Below are positions 1 through 11,010 of a stretch of DNA of 64,000 nt, piece by piece; positions within the stretch are counted from its first letter, which is position 1, and each line of letters opens with the position of its first letter. Under the pieces are notes generated by a model that saw only the letters and a list, made by a program, of their open reading frames with translations, was not told the origin of the DNA and did no database searches. The stretch lies in the NCBI GenBank assembly GCA_032164245.1, contig JAVMKO010000021.1, positions 13,336,285 to 13,400,284 on the forward strand, read 5' to 3'. Both the position numbers and the translations under genes were made by a program. The stretch is from Sternotherus odoratus (taxonomy: Eukaryota > Chordata > Testudines > Kinosternidae).

Positions 1-89
1 TCTTCGGGCACAGTACTTTTGGAGTCTCTCTTCCCAGCAACGAGTAAGAGGCAGAGTAAAGACAACTCCAGGCTTTAGTAGATTTAGAA

Positions 90-480
90 CATTTTTTCCC
101 CAGTCATAAAAAAGTGTTTCTCCACCACAGACGTTGGTTGACTTTTTTTTTTTTAATTGAAAATTTGTTGGAAAGAAAAATGGGTTTTGAACCAAAACAA
201 AAATTTTCATTTTCATCAAATATTTTGGTGGGTTTTTTTGTGAGGTTTTGTTGTTGTTGTTGTTTTTCCCCAACAAACAAAACCAGAAACTTAAAACTAT
301 TATTTTTTCATTTTTTGATAAACAAAATCATTTTTGACAATCTATTTTGTTTAGTTAGTTTTCTTTTGGGGTGTGGATCGGATTTGGTGAAAAGACACAA
401 ATTTGACAGGACATTTTTGTAAATGAAAATGTTAATGAAATTTTCCCTTGCAAAATAATTGGTATTTTTGCTCAGCCCTA
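90..480. repeat. AT-rich dispersed repeat, AAAATTTTCATTTT type
   Basis: Dense in GAAAATTT, AAATTTTCATTT and runs of T, ending in CTCAGCCCTATA. The same sequence character recurs at 8640-8890, 12905-13190, 21470-21725, 45730-45860 and 51340-51425, so this is a dispersed family rather than simple low complexity. I remember similar repeats from turtle genomes but cannot name the family. Confidence 0.5.
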
Positions 481-3400
481 TATAGCACAAATATCTCTCT
501 GACTATTTATTCAGCCCTCGTCACTGTAGATCTGAGCACTTCATGACCATTGTTGAACGTTATCCTATGAGCATGCCCAGTGACTCAGGAGAATATCATG
601 ATAACCACTTTATATGTGAGGAACTGAGGCACAAAGAAACCAAAGGTTTGACCGTGCAAACTGCTGGACACTCTGACCCCCCATTCAGCAAAGCACTTAA
701 GCATATTAGTAAAGTTCCACCCAAAATGGTCTGGCCAGTAAAGCAGATTTTGATTTGACCAAGTGATCAGTGTCCGGAAATGGCATATTTAGTATGTGCA
801 GGTGGGTCATTTGTTTCTAGAACTTGAGATACTCACCCTTTCTTGGGTGACTACAAGCTTTGTGAAGAAAAAACTTCAACAAACAGGTTACAATATAGTT
901 ATATTTGAAGTCAGAATATGTGATCCTGTAGTTAAATGGAATGGCTCAAATTCCCAAGGCTTATCCACCATATCTCCTGAAACTTTTCGCAGTTTGCTTT
1001 TTACTTGGCTTGTGTCTGAAGGCTACTCCATGCCTGTGGTTAGCAATCAAATTGCAAAGCAGCAGCGCCTCTGTCCTGTAGTTGGGGAAAGACGTGCACA
1101 ACTCTCCCGCTCAAACACCTTCCGCTAGAAACAGGTCATTCTGTAACCTTGACTTTACATGACAGAAAGCCCAACTGCTTGTAAAGATAAGGCCATAAGA
1201 AATTACTGTACAAGAAAAAGCCACTCAGCTCCAGAAGCCTGTCCTTTTAAAATTAATCTCAGTCCCCACCTCTGCTTTTATCTCTCCCTCCTTAATCCTC
1301 TGACTATTCCCCTCCTTCTATTTCTTACTATAAAAATGTCCAGCTGACTCCTAAACCCATGCGTACTAGCTGTTCTTTGACCTTATCTGGCAGCTTTTCC
1401 CAAAGGTTTGTTTCTCTTTTAACCAAAAAATCAACAACCCACAAAGCCCCAGGAGTGATTTGCCTGTTTAGGGTGGTTTTGAAGGTCTCAGCATCTGGAG
1501 GGATTTGTTATGTTCCACTTTATTGAACCCATTTGCAACCGTGACCTCTTCCATCTGGTGACTTCAGAATCTTTTCTGACTTGGTGCAACTAAGACAACA
1601 TCTGTCCTCAAGAGAAATATCCTTGAAGCAAGGAAATATCCTGTTTGCCGTACAAGATACCCAATCCAGAGCAATAATATTTATCCTAAGAGAAAACCCA
1701 CAGCCTTACCTGCTGCAGGGTGCACAATGACCCATTCACGTCCTTTGATTCATGTGGCACCCTTCTTTCAAAGCATCCCTGCATCCTGGTTGCATGAAGA
1801 GCACCATGCAAAAAGCTGCACACAGCAAATCATTTGCAGCCTGGCAAAACAACAACTTGTATTGTTTCTCACTCTGCTTCCTTCCACAGACCTGAGGAAG
1901 AGCTGAATAGCTCGAAATCTTCTACCTCCCAGCACCAGCAGCTGGTCATTTACCTTGTCTCTCTCATCTCTTGGGACCAACCCTGCTACAACAACACTAC
2001 CATTAACATTGCTGTAAATTCTTGAATGGCGCACCGTCTCACTATCTGCATCCATCTCTTTTGTGGGACACTCTCGGAACAGTTTACTTTATATGATGTA
2101 GATAGCTTGAAGGATTCCTTCACAAGATCCGTATGCTGGACCGTCATTCCATTTCTTATGTGCTCTGTATTTTCCTCCAGATCTCTTCCTTTGTGTTGGT
2201 TTATCTTAAACAGACACTGCCAAGATATTTTTCTAAATTTGAAAAAAATAATCACCTTGGTATTGTCTAAAGTAACACCCCAGAGATGGTTGAAATCGAT
2301 ACTGGGTTGTTTTTTTTAGTTTATTCCCCAAGTCATCGTGTTAAGAGCACTCTAGTTTGTTATTGCAGACTCATTCATGAGTACTGGAGCACACACTCCA
2401 GTCTGTTATGTTTAGGGTCCCGCATGACAGAGGTTATTATTATTCTTTCATATAGAAAATCAAAAGTGAAGCATTAAATTGAAAACACGCACAAAGAAGA
2501 TTTTACAGAAAAAATTAGAAAAATCTATGCCACAGTTTTGGCTGAGCACTAAAGATGGTAAATACTGTAATTGCATTTTAATTTATTACCCTGTCATGAG
2601 AAAGGCCTATAGAAAATGAGATCCTTTCTTTTTTTACCAATCTAAAAATTTTTATTAAAAGGGTAATTTGTTGTATAGGACTTTTCCATAAAGGCCATGC
2701 ATAATCCAAAACTTTCAAAATCATTTTTTTTCTTCATTATTTTTCCAATGTAGTCAATGAAGAACCTTGCATTTGATATTTTTTATAATGGAAAAACCCA
2801 GGCATCTGCCACAAGAATGAAACCCCCAAAGTGACATATCTCCCAATAAGTGCTCCAGCAACTATTTCCTGATACATGACCTCTTTTCTTAGACATAACA
2901 ATATATCATGGTACATTTTGAAACAGCTACATATACGAATATAATGGCCCATTCTAGTTCCCTTGTCTTGCAAAGCAGTGAAATCTTGGAACACATCCAA
3001 CGAGTTAGTTAAGCAAGACCTCCCTCTTGAAAATACAAGTTGGCCGCCTCTCATCGAATTATGTTTCTCAAGGTCTTCCCTCTCTAAGTACCACAAAGCT
3101 GTTTCTCAAATAAACACAGCACATAACCTGCCATTGTATTTTGTGTGTTGTGCTCAGGGCGGACATCCGAGAGAGCTGTGCAATATGAAACAAGTAGCCA
3201 AGAAAACAAACCTGAATTAAAATGCAGCTGAATAAACAGAAACCTGATGCAGTACTGAAATCCACTGGTGACACTGCAAAATTAAGGCTCACCTCTAGGA
3301 GATTCCACAGTCAAAGGGCTTTATACATTAGGGGTACCACAACAGCAGTTCACATCAGTGCCCATTGGAAGGGCTCTCATTTTCTTCAATGAAAGTTGGA

Positions 3401-3651
3401 TCAAGACCAGCCCCCCACAAGGAACTCTGTATAAAGCTGCAGCATCATAAAGCGTGTGAGGCAAACAGCTTGCTAAAGTGAACTGGACATAACCCTAAGG
3501 AATGCATTGCACGTGCAATTCTGTATTGGTGCGGGAGTGGGCTAGATGTCTTCGCACTGGCCACTGCTACCTCCAGGGTGTATGAATTTATGCTAAATTA
3601 GCAAGAACCCTTTCAAGCCTTTATAGACATTGGGAAATCCTGGTAACCAAT
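481..3651. other. Intergenic stretch, mostly unrecognised
   Basis: 612-655 resembles the GAACTGAGGCACA core of a minus-strand MIR, and 676-709 contains CAGCAAAGCACTTAAGCAT, part of a fold-back repeat also seen at 60555-60655. Otherwise no gene, RNA or repeat is recognised. Open frames up to 119 codons show no protein-like features. Confidence 0.5.
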
Positions 3652-3826
3652 GAAGTGACAAAGAGTCCTGTGGCACCTTAAAGACTAACTAAAGCATTGA
3701 AGCATAAGCTTTCGAGGGCTAATACCCACGGAAGCTTATGCTTCAATGCTTTAGTTAGTCTTTAAGGTGCCACAGGACTCTTTGTCACTTCTGCAATTCC
3801 AGACTAACACAGCTACCTCTCTGATT
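3652..3826. repeat. Fold-back (palindromic) MITE-like element, copy 1
   Basis: Arms 3652-3714 and 3729-3791 are reverse complements over 63 bases with one mismatch, around a 14-base loop. Arm landmarks are AAAGAGTCCTGTGGCACC and GGTGCCACAGGACTCTTT. The right side continues into CAGACTAACACAGCTACC. The same order of motifs occurs in the copy at 53198-53405, and a one-armed relative occurs at 21363-21425. Confidence 0.85.
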
Positions 3827-4065
3827 CCTGTTAACCAATGATATTCAACTAAACTCAATTGAATACATCTAAACCACCTAACAGCTACGTCAGCTAAATT
3901 CTGTGAGAGCTGGAGACAGGGCAGGGAAGAAAGCTGGGTAAAAGAGAAATATTAATTTCTATAAAGCAAAGCAGAAGAGACTAACACTTGGACTAGAATC
4001 TCCATATCCTGCTGATTAAGTGTTTTATGTCAAAGTGGTGTGTAAAAATCAGCTAATTAATCCTC

Positions 4066-4215
4066 AAAACACCCCTGGGTGGTGAGTAGGCAAATATCAT
4101 TATCTCTTAGTTACACAGGTGGGGAAAGTGAAACAGAAAGTCCTATGTGACTTGCACAAGGCCAGGCAATGAAACAGTGGCAGAGCTGGGATTAAAACAC
4201 AGAAGTCTGAGCTGA
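4066..4215 (-). repeat. MIR-type SINE fragment
   Basis: The plus strand follows the complement of the MIR core: CCTCAAAACACCCCTGGGTG, then GGTGGGGAAAGTGAAAC, GACTTGCACAAGGCCAGGCA, and GTGGCAGAGCTGGGATTA. Old and diverged; assigned by recognition. Confidence 0.65.
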
Positions 4216-4365
4216 GTTAAAACCCTGTGTAGCCTGGAACCAACGTCCAGTGGAGTGAATGGGAGTTTTTTCTGTGACCTCAGCATGCACTGGATGAATC
4301 TCTTCTTGCACAAAACCACATTTCTCCCTATAATACTTGCCAACCTTCTAGCCTGCACTGTTTGG

Positions 4366-4449
4366 ACCCATCAAAGTTTCAGTGAAGACATCTTTGAGTA
4401 TCTACCATGTGCCTTTCCCAGCACATAGAATTATAGGAATCAGAGATAG
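4366..4449 (+). repeat. Left arm of a perfect 84-bp inverted repeat
   Basis: Identical to the reverse complement of 6049-6132 along all 84 bases; identity stops abruptly at both edges. It begins ACCCATCAAAGTTTCAGTG and ends ATAGGAATCAGAGATAG. The last third resembles an old CR1 3' tail on the minus strand, so the repeated block spans an old repeat edge plus adjoining DNA. Confidence 0.95.
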
Positions 4450-6048
4450 GAGAGGCTTCTTAAGCTATTTCATCCATCTCCTTTCCAGTTCAGAACTGTG
4501 GCATTATAGAGGTGCATCTCCACAGGAACACGGAAGGATACTATAGACAGCAACACAACGTTCATCAGTGAATAGTGTTTGGTATGAAAAAATGTGTTTC
4601 ATAGCCTGTTAATCTGGCCCACATCACCTCACTATCTGAGCAGCTCACCATTTTCAATGAACATGGGCTGTAACAGAGTCAAGGGGAGCACTGCAGGTCA
4701 TCATCTGCTTCTAAGCTGATTCTGTAACATGCCAGCCACGTTCTCTGTAACATACACAGTGTAATTGTAGCCAGTCAATATTTAATGCAGCTTGAAATGA
4801 AAATTTTAGCTTAGCCTGTTACATGATTCCCCCCCCCCCCAAGGAGCTTGAGATCTCTTCATTAATGATCTTCCTAATCTAAACATACCATTTTTATAAA
4901 CCTTGGCTGTGACCCCTTCGGTAACTTGCACCATCATTCTTAAGGGCACAATGAAAATATTCTTTCCCTAAATAAATGCCGAAGTCCAGGGAGAATCTGC
5001 AGTGTGTAGGAAAACTCAGAAGAGAGATGACTATTTCAGCAAGTTCAGGATCCAACTAACCTCTTTCCAGCAAAGGGAAATGTTGCACTGTTATCTCTGT
5101 GTCCTGTTTATTTCCACCGGAGAAAGATCAAAGTGTTTGCATTAAGTTTCCTAAACTTTTAATAACATAATTTTGCCCAGGAGAATTTTCCAGCAGGATA
5201 ATATATGGTCCAGCTTTTATGTTACCTAATTCCATTTGCCTGAGATCAGTGTTTTATTGCCATATCAGTGTTTTCAAATTGCTCTATATTTTCTTAGCTT
5301 GATGGGAATTTACGGCACCCAGAGTGGAATGAAATGGAGCTTTTCAGTGCGGCTGGGAAATTATTTTTGTCAATTATTTCTGACTGGAATCTTTACCCCG
5401 TTGATTAATTTTGCTAATTAGTTATAAAAGAAGTGGTTACTGCAAATACCCAAATAATTATGCAGGTTATTAAGTGACTATGAGCCCCCAGACTGCCTGT
5501 TGGACTTTGCTGTGATTTTTTCCCCCTTGGGTCAAGAAGAAGCAAATAGATACATAAATAGGGCTGTACAGAGATGACTACTTGTTAGAACAGCAGAAGG
5601 GCATTGGAAGATCTTACAGTTTGCACTGAGCTGAAGGGAGATCTGTGGTGCACAGCACTTGTGTTTCTGGCCCTCTGCACAGGGAAGAATTGAATAGGTT
5701 ATATACACCCAGTTTCTACCTGCGGGATGTGCTGCTATCCCGTGTCCCCAAAAATTAAATAAAATAAAAATTGGTGAGGCTTGAAATACTGAAAGCATAA
5801 TCTTGCTAAGGATGAGTTTTCCAGCCTCCCCCGCTTGTTCTGTTTTGGAGCCCCGTGTTTCAGGCTTGCTCCCCCCTCCCCCAACTCTGTTCTCACTGGG
5901 GTTCATGTGTGGAATCATGCAGGGCGATTTCTGTTCCTTTATAATTGTATTTTGGGGAATTAGGTTGCTCATTTGTTGGCTCCTGGAATTAATATCATCA
6001 TGATGTTGACATTTATGTTTCTTTTTCTACGTTGGTTGGCAGCTTATT
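4450..6048. other. Spacer between the 84-bp inverted repeats
   Basis: No gene recognised. A possible old CR1 tail continues from 4425 to about 4510, and a C11 run lies near 4830. 5130-5440 is AT-rich with several TAATTA-like words and could be a conserved non-coding element. The longest open frame (5972-5532, minus) has no protein-like features. Confidence 0.5.
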
Positions 6049-6132
6049 CTATCTCTGATTCCTATAATTCTATGTGCTGGGAAAGGCACATGGTAGATAC
6101 TCAAAGATGTCTTCACTGAAACTTTGATGGGT
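6049..6132 (-). repeat. Right arm of the perfect 84-bp inverted repeat
   Basis: Exact reverse complement of 4366-4449, with 1,599 bp between arms. Its outer edge (GATGGGT) runs straight into TTAGGG-type repeats. The flanks show no clear target-site duplication. Confidence 0.95.
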
Positions 6133-6159
6133 TAGGGTTAGGGTGAGGGTTAACCCTAA
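6129..6159. repeat. Short telomere-like tract, head-to-head
   Basis: Reads GGGTTAGGGTTAGGGTGAGG followed by GTTAACCCTAA: two and a half TTAGGG-type units, one degenerate unit, then a unit in the opposite orientation. It starts within the last bases of the 84-bp inverted repeat arm. Confidence 0.8.
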
Positions 6160-6192
6160 TCCAGCATGAATCACTTTAAAGAGGACCAAGTT

Positions 6193-6288
6193 CCAGAGGG
6201 TAGATGCTCGGCCCTTTTGAAAACCAGACCCTTTTAAAAGTGTGTTTTAAGTTGGGCATCCAAAATCACGAGTCGTTTTGGAAGGCCC
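6193..6288. repeat. Dispersed repeat fragment, GGCCCTTTTGAAAA type
   Basis: Contains TGCTCGGCCCTTTTGAAAAC and AAGTTGGGCATCCAAAATCA. Related wording recurs at 18748-18840 and 43720-43835. I recognise it as a common turtle repeat, probably a non-autonomous DNA element; name uncertain. Confidence 0.5.
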
Positions 6289-7139
6289 TATAATATCTTG
6301 CAGATAGGGAATGACCCATTCATTTGTGCTTCATCGAGTTTTCCAGTGGTCCCTTACTGAAATATTCCTTTGTAAATATCAGGCTTGTATGGGACATTCT
6401 GCTCCCACAGAAATCAATCAAATCCCATTGGCTGATCACTTTCAGGATCAAGACCTTGAGCAGAAGATAAGGCTATTCCTGGGACATTGACCCAAAGCAA
6501 GTGCAGCCAGCCCAATTATATGTGCCATTCTAACATGAGTACCCATTATAGATCATGTTCTGTGATCCCTTAGATATATGGGTTCATTTTCTAGGTCATT
6601 AACAGAGATAATCACTGTACCAGATAATTGCTGCTAATTATTACTGTGTATTGTTTATCACATTTATGTGCAGATAAAGAATAACTTTTTCTCTCCTCAC
6701 CAACTTGAGAGCTATTAAGCCTCTTGTATCACTTATTATATTGCTGGATGTTTTCAAACCGTACAATTAGTGAAAAACATAATAATTTGCTCATTGTGCT
6801 TGATTATAAGTGTTTGGGGTTTTGGGGGCTTTTGCCCCTCTGAGTATTTTTATGTCTTATTTCCATATGGTAAATTAGTTCCATTTTGCATTCAAGATTT
6901 GCCTTTCAACTTGGGCCCAGCTCCCTCTGTCTCGTCACACACGGGCAGCCAGGCAGCGCAAAAACATTTTACAGTGGGCAGAAGCATGTCCCTGGGATCA
7001 GTTCTCTGTGCAGGAAGCCTCCCTAGCCAGAGTAGACGTGGATTGGGGCGGCGGGCAAGGGGACACATGGCACTAAGTTTATCTCACTTTATCTAAACCC
7101 AGAGGGCCGCCTGAGGCCTGCAAAGTACAGAAATACCAA
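6289..7139. other. Intergenic DNA, no gene recognised
   Basis: 6600-6760 is AT-rich with CTGCTAATTATTACTG and GTTTATCACATTTATG words typical of conserved non-coding DNA, but conservation cannot be tested here. A fragment of the CAATGG-type fold-back repeat lies at about 6400-6455. Confidence 0.4.
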
Positions 7140-7420
7140 TCCCCGGGGTTCAACAATCCGTGCCTCAGACCCCAACGTCACGGAGTGGGCTTAAAAATCA
7201 TGAGTTTTTTTTAAAAAGGAACAATGGGGTCTTCTGGCTTTTGAGTTTTTAGAGGTCATATTTTCAAGCTTTTCTCTGCTGCCACGAGGGCTAGGAACTT
7301 GTTTTTAATGGAAGCTGTGATCCCTGTCGTAATAACAGTCCCTCGGGCTTTAAAAAACAACACCAAATACTATAAGACTCCTGATAAAATCATGAGAACT
7401 GGCGACCTTGGGAGCAGGAA
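7140..7420. repeat. Dispersed repeat with AAAATCATGAG motifs
   Basis: Contains GGCTTAAAAATCATGAGTTT, TTTTCAAGCTTTTCTCTGCT, CACGAGGGCTAGGAAC and a terminal ATCATGAGAACTGGCGAC. I recognise this motif order from turtle genomes, probably a DNA-transposon-derived repeat. Confidence 0.5.
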
Positions 7421-8639
7421 GACACCTTAAAGGCAACACTGGTCCTTGCTGCAAGCCCAGAAATGGAGTGACTGGGAATCTGATCCAGTCTTCTCACTTC
7501 TTTCTGCTCCTTCCCACAAAGTGCTGGCCTGTTCATCTCATTGGTACCTAACTGTACCACTGCAGGGGGCTGCTGTGATCTCGCTGCCTGGAGATCTTAC
7601 AGATGGCACTGCTGTTCTCTCACCATTCGAATCCCAACGTGACACTCCCTTGCTGATTTCAGTCCTATCACATGAGCCAGCAGTTGCAGGCTATATTATT
7701 TATTACTTTAATTGTACATTGTTTGTAAAATGCCTTAAGATGCCTCCACTCATCTTTACAGCTCATTGCAAAGAGTAGCTTTTCTGAAGGGCTGAAAGGT
7801 TTGTGTAGTTTTAAAAACCAAACCAAACTGCTCGTTGTACCTGTGACTGTTCATCTGGATTCTGGCTGGGACCAGACCTAGAGGTGCTGGGAATCTCCTG
7901 GGGGGGAAAAAAAGGCTGCCCCCAGAGACTTTCCCTGCACAGATCTGCAAGGATCAGGGATGCATCCAGACTTCTGGATGCTGATCTGAAACAAAGCTCA
8001 TCACTAATACATGTACGGTACATAAATTATTTTCAGTTAGCATTTTATGACCTTAAACTTGCTGCCTGCCTGAAAGAAAAATCCCTTTAAAAAATGACTT
8101 TAAAGAAACCCCAGGCATCTCTTTGTACAGCATACTGATGGACTCTGCAGCAGCCCTCAGACCTGTCACTTTTCAGTAGCAATATTAAGGGAGATAAAGG
8201 GCTCCTCCTTTCTCTTTGGGGGTGATGACAGTTTAAAAAATGCCTTGTCCTGTCTGCACTCTTTTCATTTGGCACAATTCGGTAGTTTATATAATTTGGC
8301 AGTGATCCTCTATCTAAACCATGTCCAACATTTTATGCAATAAAGTTAATGGACTTTTCCATCTTTGAACAGCTGAATTCTTTCTGAGCAGCTGCTCTGG
8401 GTTATTGATGAACTAATTAGGATGCTGCCTTAGGCATGCCACTAGACTATGAAAGACAATTTTACATATTCCAGTTTACACCAGAAGAAAAATGTTTCTA
8501 AATGTTCCTGCTTAAAGGAATGTAGCTCCAAATGTTTGGGTTCACCACCCCAATTCCCCCAGGAAGACAAGGGGAAGTGCATGCAAGCAATAGAATTTGA
8601 AAATGGGACCAACCAGTTGCTCACATACATTAAAACCCT
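7421..8639. other. Intergenic DNA, no gene recognised
   Basis: No exon, RNA gene or repeat family recognised. 8290-8450 is AT-rich with ATTGATGAACTAATTAGGAT, a possible conserved element. Open frames here are short and overlap on both strands, as expected by chance. Confidence 0.4.
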
Positions 8640-8890
8640 GTTGATTTTTTTTGTTTGATTTTACATTTTTTTTTAATGAAAAATGAATTTTTGCACAAAT
8701 TGAAAGTTTTAACAGGAAAAAAAATTCATTTTTCTGACTCTTGGTTTTCTTCTTCCCCCATCCCTTTCTGGTGGTAAATAAAGGGAAACAAAAGAGAAGG
8801 GAGGTAGACTCAAAAAATTGGAACCCAAACATTTTGCTTTCAATTTGCTTTGTTGAAAATCCCTAAAATTTCCAACAAAATGAAAGCAGA
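8640..8890. repeat. AT-rich dispersed repeat, second copy
   Basis: Long T and A runs with TTTAATGAAAAATGAATTTT and CCTAAAATTTCCAACAAAAT. Same character as 90-480, with which it shares GAAAATTT-type words. Confidence 0.45.
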
Positions 8891-9214
8891 AAATATTTAT
8901 AATTTCCCAGCCAATTCTTCTTACCATCCATTTACCCTTCAGCTTCTTACATTTATTTTGCTTTCTAGAGATGATTGGCCAGATGTTGCACCGGATTCAA
9001 ACAGCATCTTATGGACGCAACATCCTAAAGGCCTTGATCATCCGGATCTTGTCAGGACCAGGATGTGTTGTATGGTTCACCTCTTCATTGAAAGCATTTA
9101 CTTCCATTGCGAATGCAGGTGGTGCCAGTGTTGCTCTTTGTTTCTGTCTTCACAACACCACTCCAGTTTCTCCTGATGTGTCTGTTTTTACTGGAATAGG
9201 TCTCAGACAGATGT

Positions 9215-10396
9215 TGTAATTCCCCTTGTGAAGAGAGAGGAGTTGGGGAGTTAACGTTGCATTCCATATGCTTTATGAAAATATGCTTTTGAATGTGAAT
9301 AGGATGTAACTGGAATATGCTTTATGCAAAAGGTCTCTTGTAAGGTATCTTTACAAACCTTGTAATCTACCAAGTGTGTTTGTCCCGTTTGCATGTATTA
9401 TTTCCATGTCTGGAGTTAGGAGAATAAGATAGAAACTCGTATTGCTGATGTAAACATATTAAGTGGAAGTCATTAAGGATGTTCCAGAAACAATCAATTG
9501 TAAATGGCCCTACTTACTTGAAAGTCTTCCTGTATACGTGTGGGGCCAATCCTTGGGGAATGGAGACTAGGGGTCTTACAGTGACATATGACCAGGTCAC
9601 CTGATAATGAAATCAATCTTAAATCTGGTACTTTTCCATTTAGAAGGAGGGTGGGGACCCAGAGAGACAAAAGATTCCCACCTTGTCCCAAAGCTATAAA
9701 AGGGTGTGGAGCAGAAAAAAGGGGGCTGTTAGTCATGAGAAAACCCCTGCTTACCACCTGAGATGTCTGCTGGAACTAACAAGGACTATACCAGGGGAAA
9801 GGATTGAGCCCAGACTAGGAAGGAGTCTAGTATGTGAAAGAAGCTTATTGGAACATCTCTTAGGGTGAGCTATTACCTCTAATCAGTTTCTTAATGTATT
9901 AGGCTTAAACGTGTGTGTTTTTGCTCTATTTTTCTTGGTGATTTGTTACTTGACACCACTTAAATCCCACTTTTTGTACTTAATAAAAACACTTTTGTTT
10001 ATTAATAAACCCAGAGTATGTGATGAATACCTGGGGGAAGAAACAGCTGTGAATATCTCTCTATCAGTGTTATAGAGGGTGGGCTATTTATGAGTTTACT
10101 CTGTATAAGCTATATACAGAGTAAAACAGATTTATTTGGGGTTCAGGCTCCCAGAAAGGGGCACTGGGAAAATCCCTGTTAACTGAGATGCCCCAGGACT
10201 GAGTGATTCTCAGTTCCAGTGAACTGAAGGGGGGCGCGGCCCAACTTCTGGGTCTGTGATGGAGCTGACTGAAATGTCTAAGTCAGCAAGACAGGAGCAG
10301 AGAAGTGCCTGTTCTGGCAGGAGGGTTGTTCTCAGTGGCATCCCGGCTTATCGAGTAACAGTCTTGAGGGGAGTGTCTGTGACTGAACTGGTCACA
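9215..10396 (+). mobile_element. Solo-LTR-like block of an endogenous retroelement (boundaries approximate)
   Basis: A promoter-like GCTATAAAAGGGTG (TATA at 9695-9702) is followed about 290 bases later by CTTAATAAAAACAC (AATAAA at 9982-9987), which is the U3-R-U5 order of an LTR. I also recognise internal phrases such as ACCAGGGGAAAGGATTG and CTCTCTATCAGTGTTATAGA from LTRs seen repeatedly in turtle genomes. The right edge may be GGTCACA at 10396. No internal retroviral genes flank it, so it is probably a solo LTR. Confidence 0.6.
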
Positions 10397-10890
10397 GGTA
10401 GCATGTGTGGGTTGCTACTAAACATGGATACCAGCCACTATTATATCAGCCCTGAATAGCAGGATTTTAGTTACGTGTGGGGCTTTCCCCACGTTTCATG
10501 GAGCAAAACAAGGGGAAATTCACTGGAAGTAAGTCTGAAATGGGACTTTCATTTTATTTCAAATGCCCTCTCAGCATGTGCTGGAGGGATTTTAGCTTCA
10601 GGATTCTCCACTCTTATAAAGCGGTGGCTAACAGTAGAATCCAAAACCCCATCAAAATCAATTAATTAAAGAGAGCAATAATTATACCTACCTGAGCTGA
10701 TACTGGAACCAAACTGGCTTCCCTGCAGTTGTAGGAGAGAAGGGACAGATTCTCCTTCCATTCTCTCTCTGCCTGTCACCCCCCAGCCAGGGTGTGGGCT
10801 ACCAACCACAGATCATTCCATCTCTGTTGTTGGTGTTTCAGTAGCAATTTGGTTCCCTGCGGGGTGGAGTTGCTAGCCCCACACCCATGT
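10397..10890. other. Intergenic DNA next to the 5S pseudogene
   Basis: No gene or repeat recognised. The open frames at 10475-10669 have no protein-like features. Confidence 0.4.
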
Positions 10891-11010
10891 TAAGCCTATA
10901 GCACCTAGTATTCCTAGGAGGTCTCCTATCCAAGTACTAGCCAGGCCCAACTCTGCTTAGCTTCCAAGATCAGACAGGATCGGGCGTGTTCAGGGTGGTT
11001 TAGCCGTATC
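10891..11010 (-). pseudogene. 5S ribosomal RNA pseudogene
   Basis: The minus strand follows vertebrate 5S rRNA over its full 120-base length: TACGGCTAAACCACCCTGAA, CACGCCCGATCCTGTCTGAT, CTTGGAAGCTAAGCAGAGTT, GGGCCTGGCTAGTACTTGGA, TAGGAGACCTCCTAGGAATA, then CTAGGTGCTATAGGCTTA. The internal control region is recognisable but substituted (AGAGTTGGG for AGGGTCGGG, GGATAGGAGACCTCCTAG for GGATGGGAGACCGCCTGG), and the first bases are altered, so function is unlikely. There is no tandem array. It could be a retro-copy or the head of a 5S-derived SINE, but no tRNA-like or Deu-type domain is obvious downstream. Confidence 0.9.

Noticed and set aside
6129..6159. True chromosome end or assembled telomere
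   Set aside because: Only a few units are present, in both orientations, with ordinary DNA on both sides.
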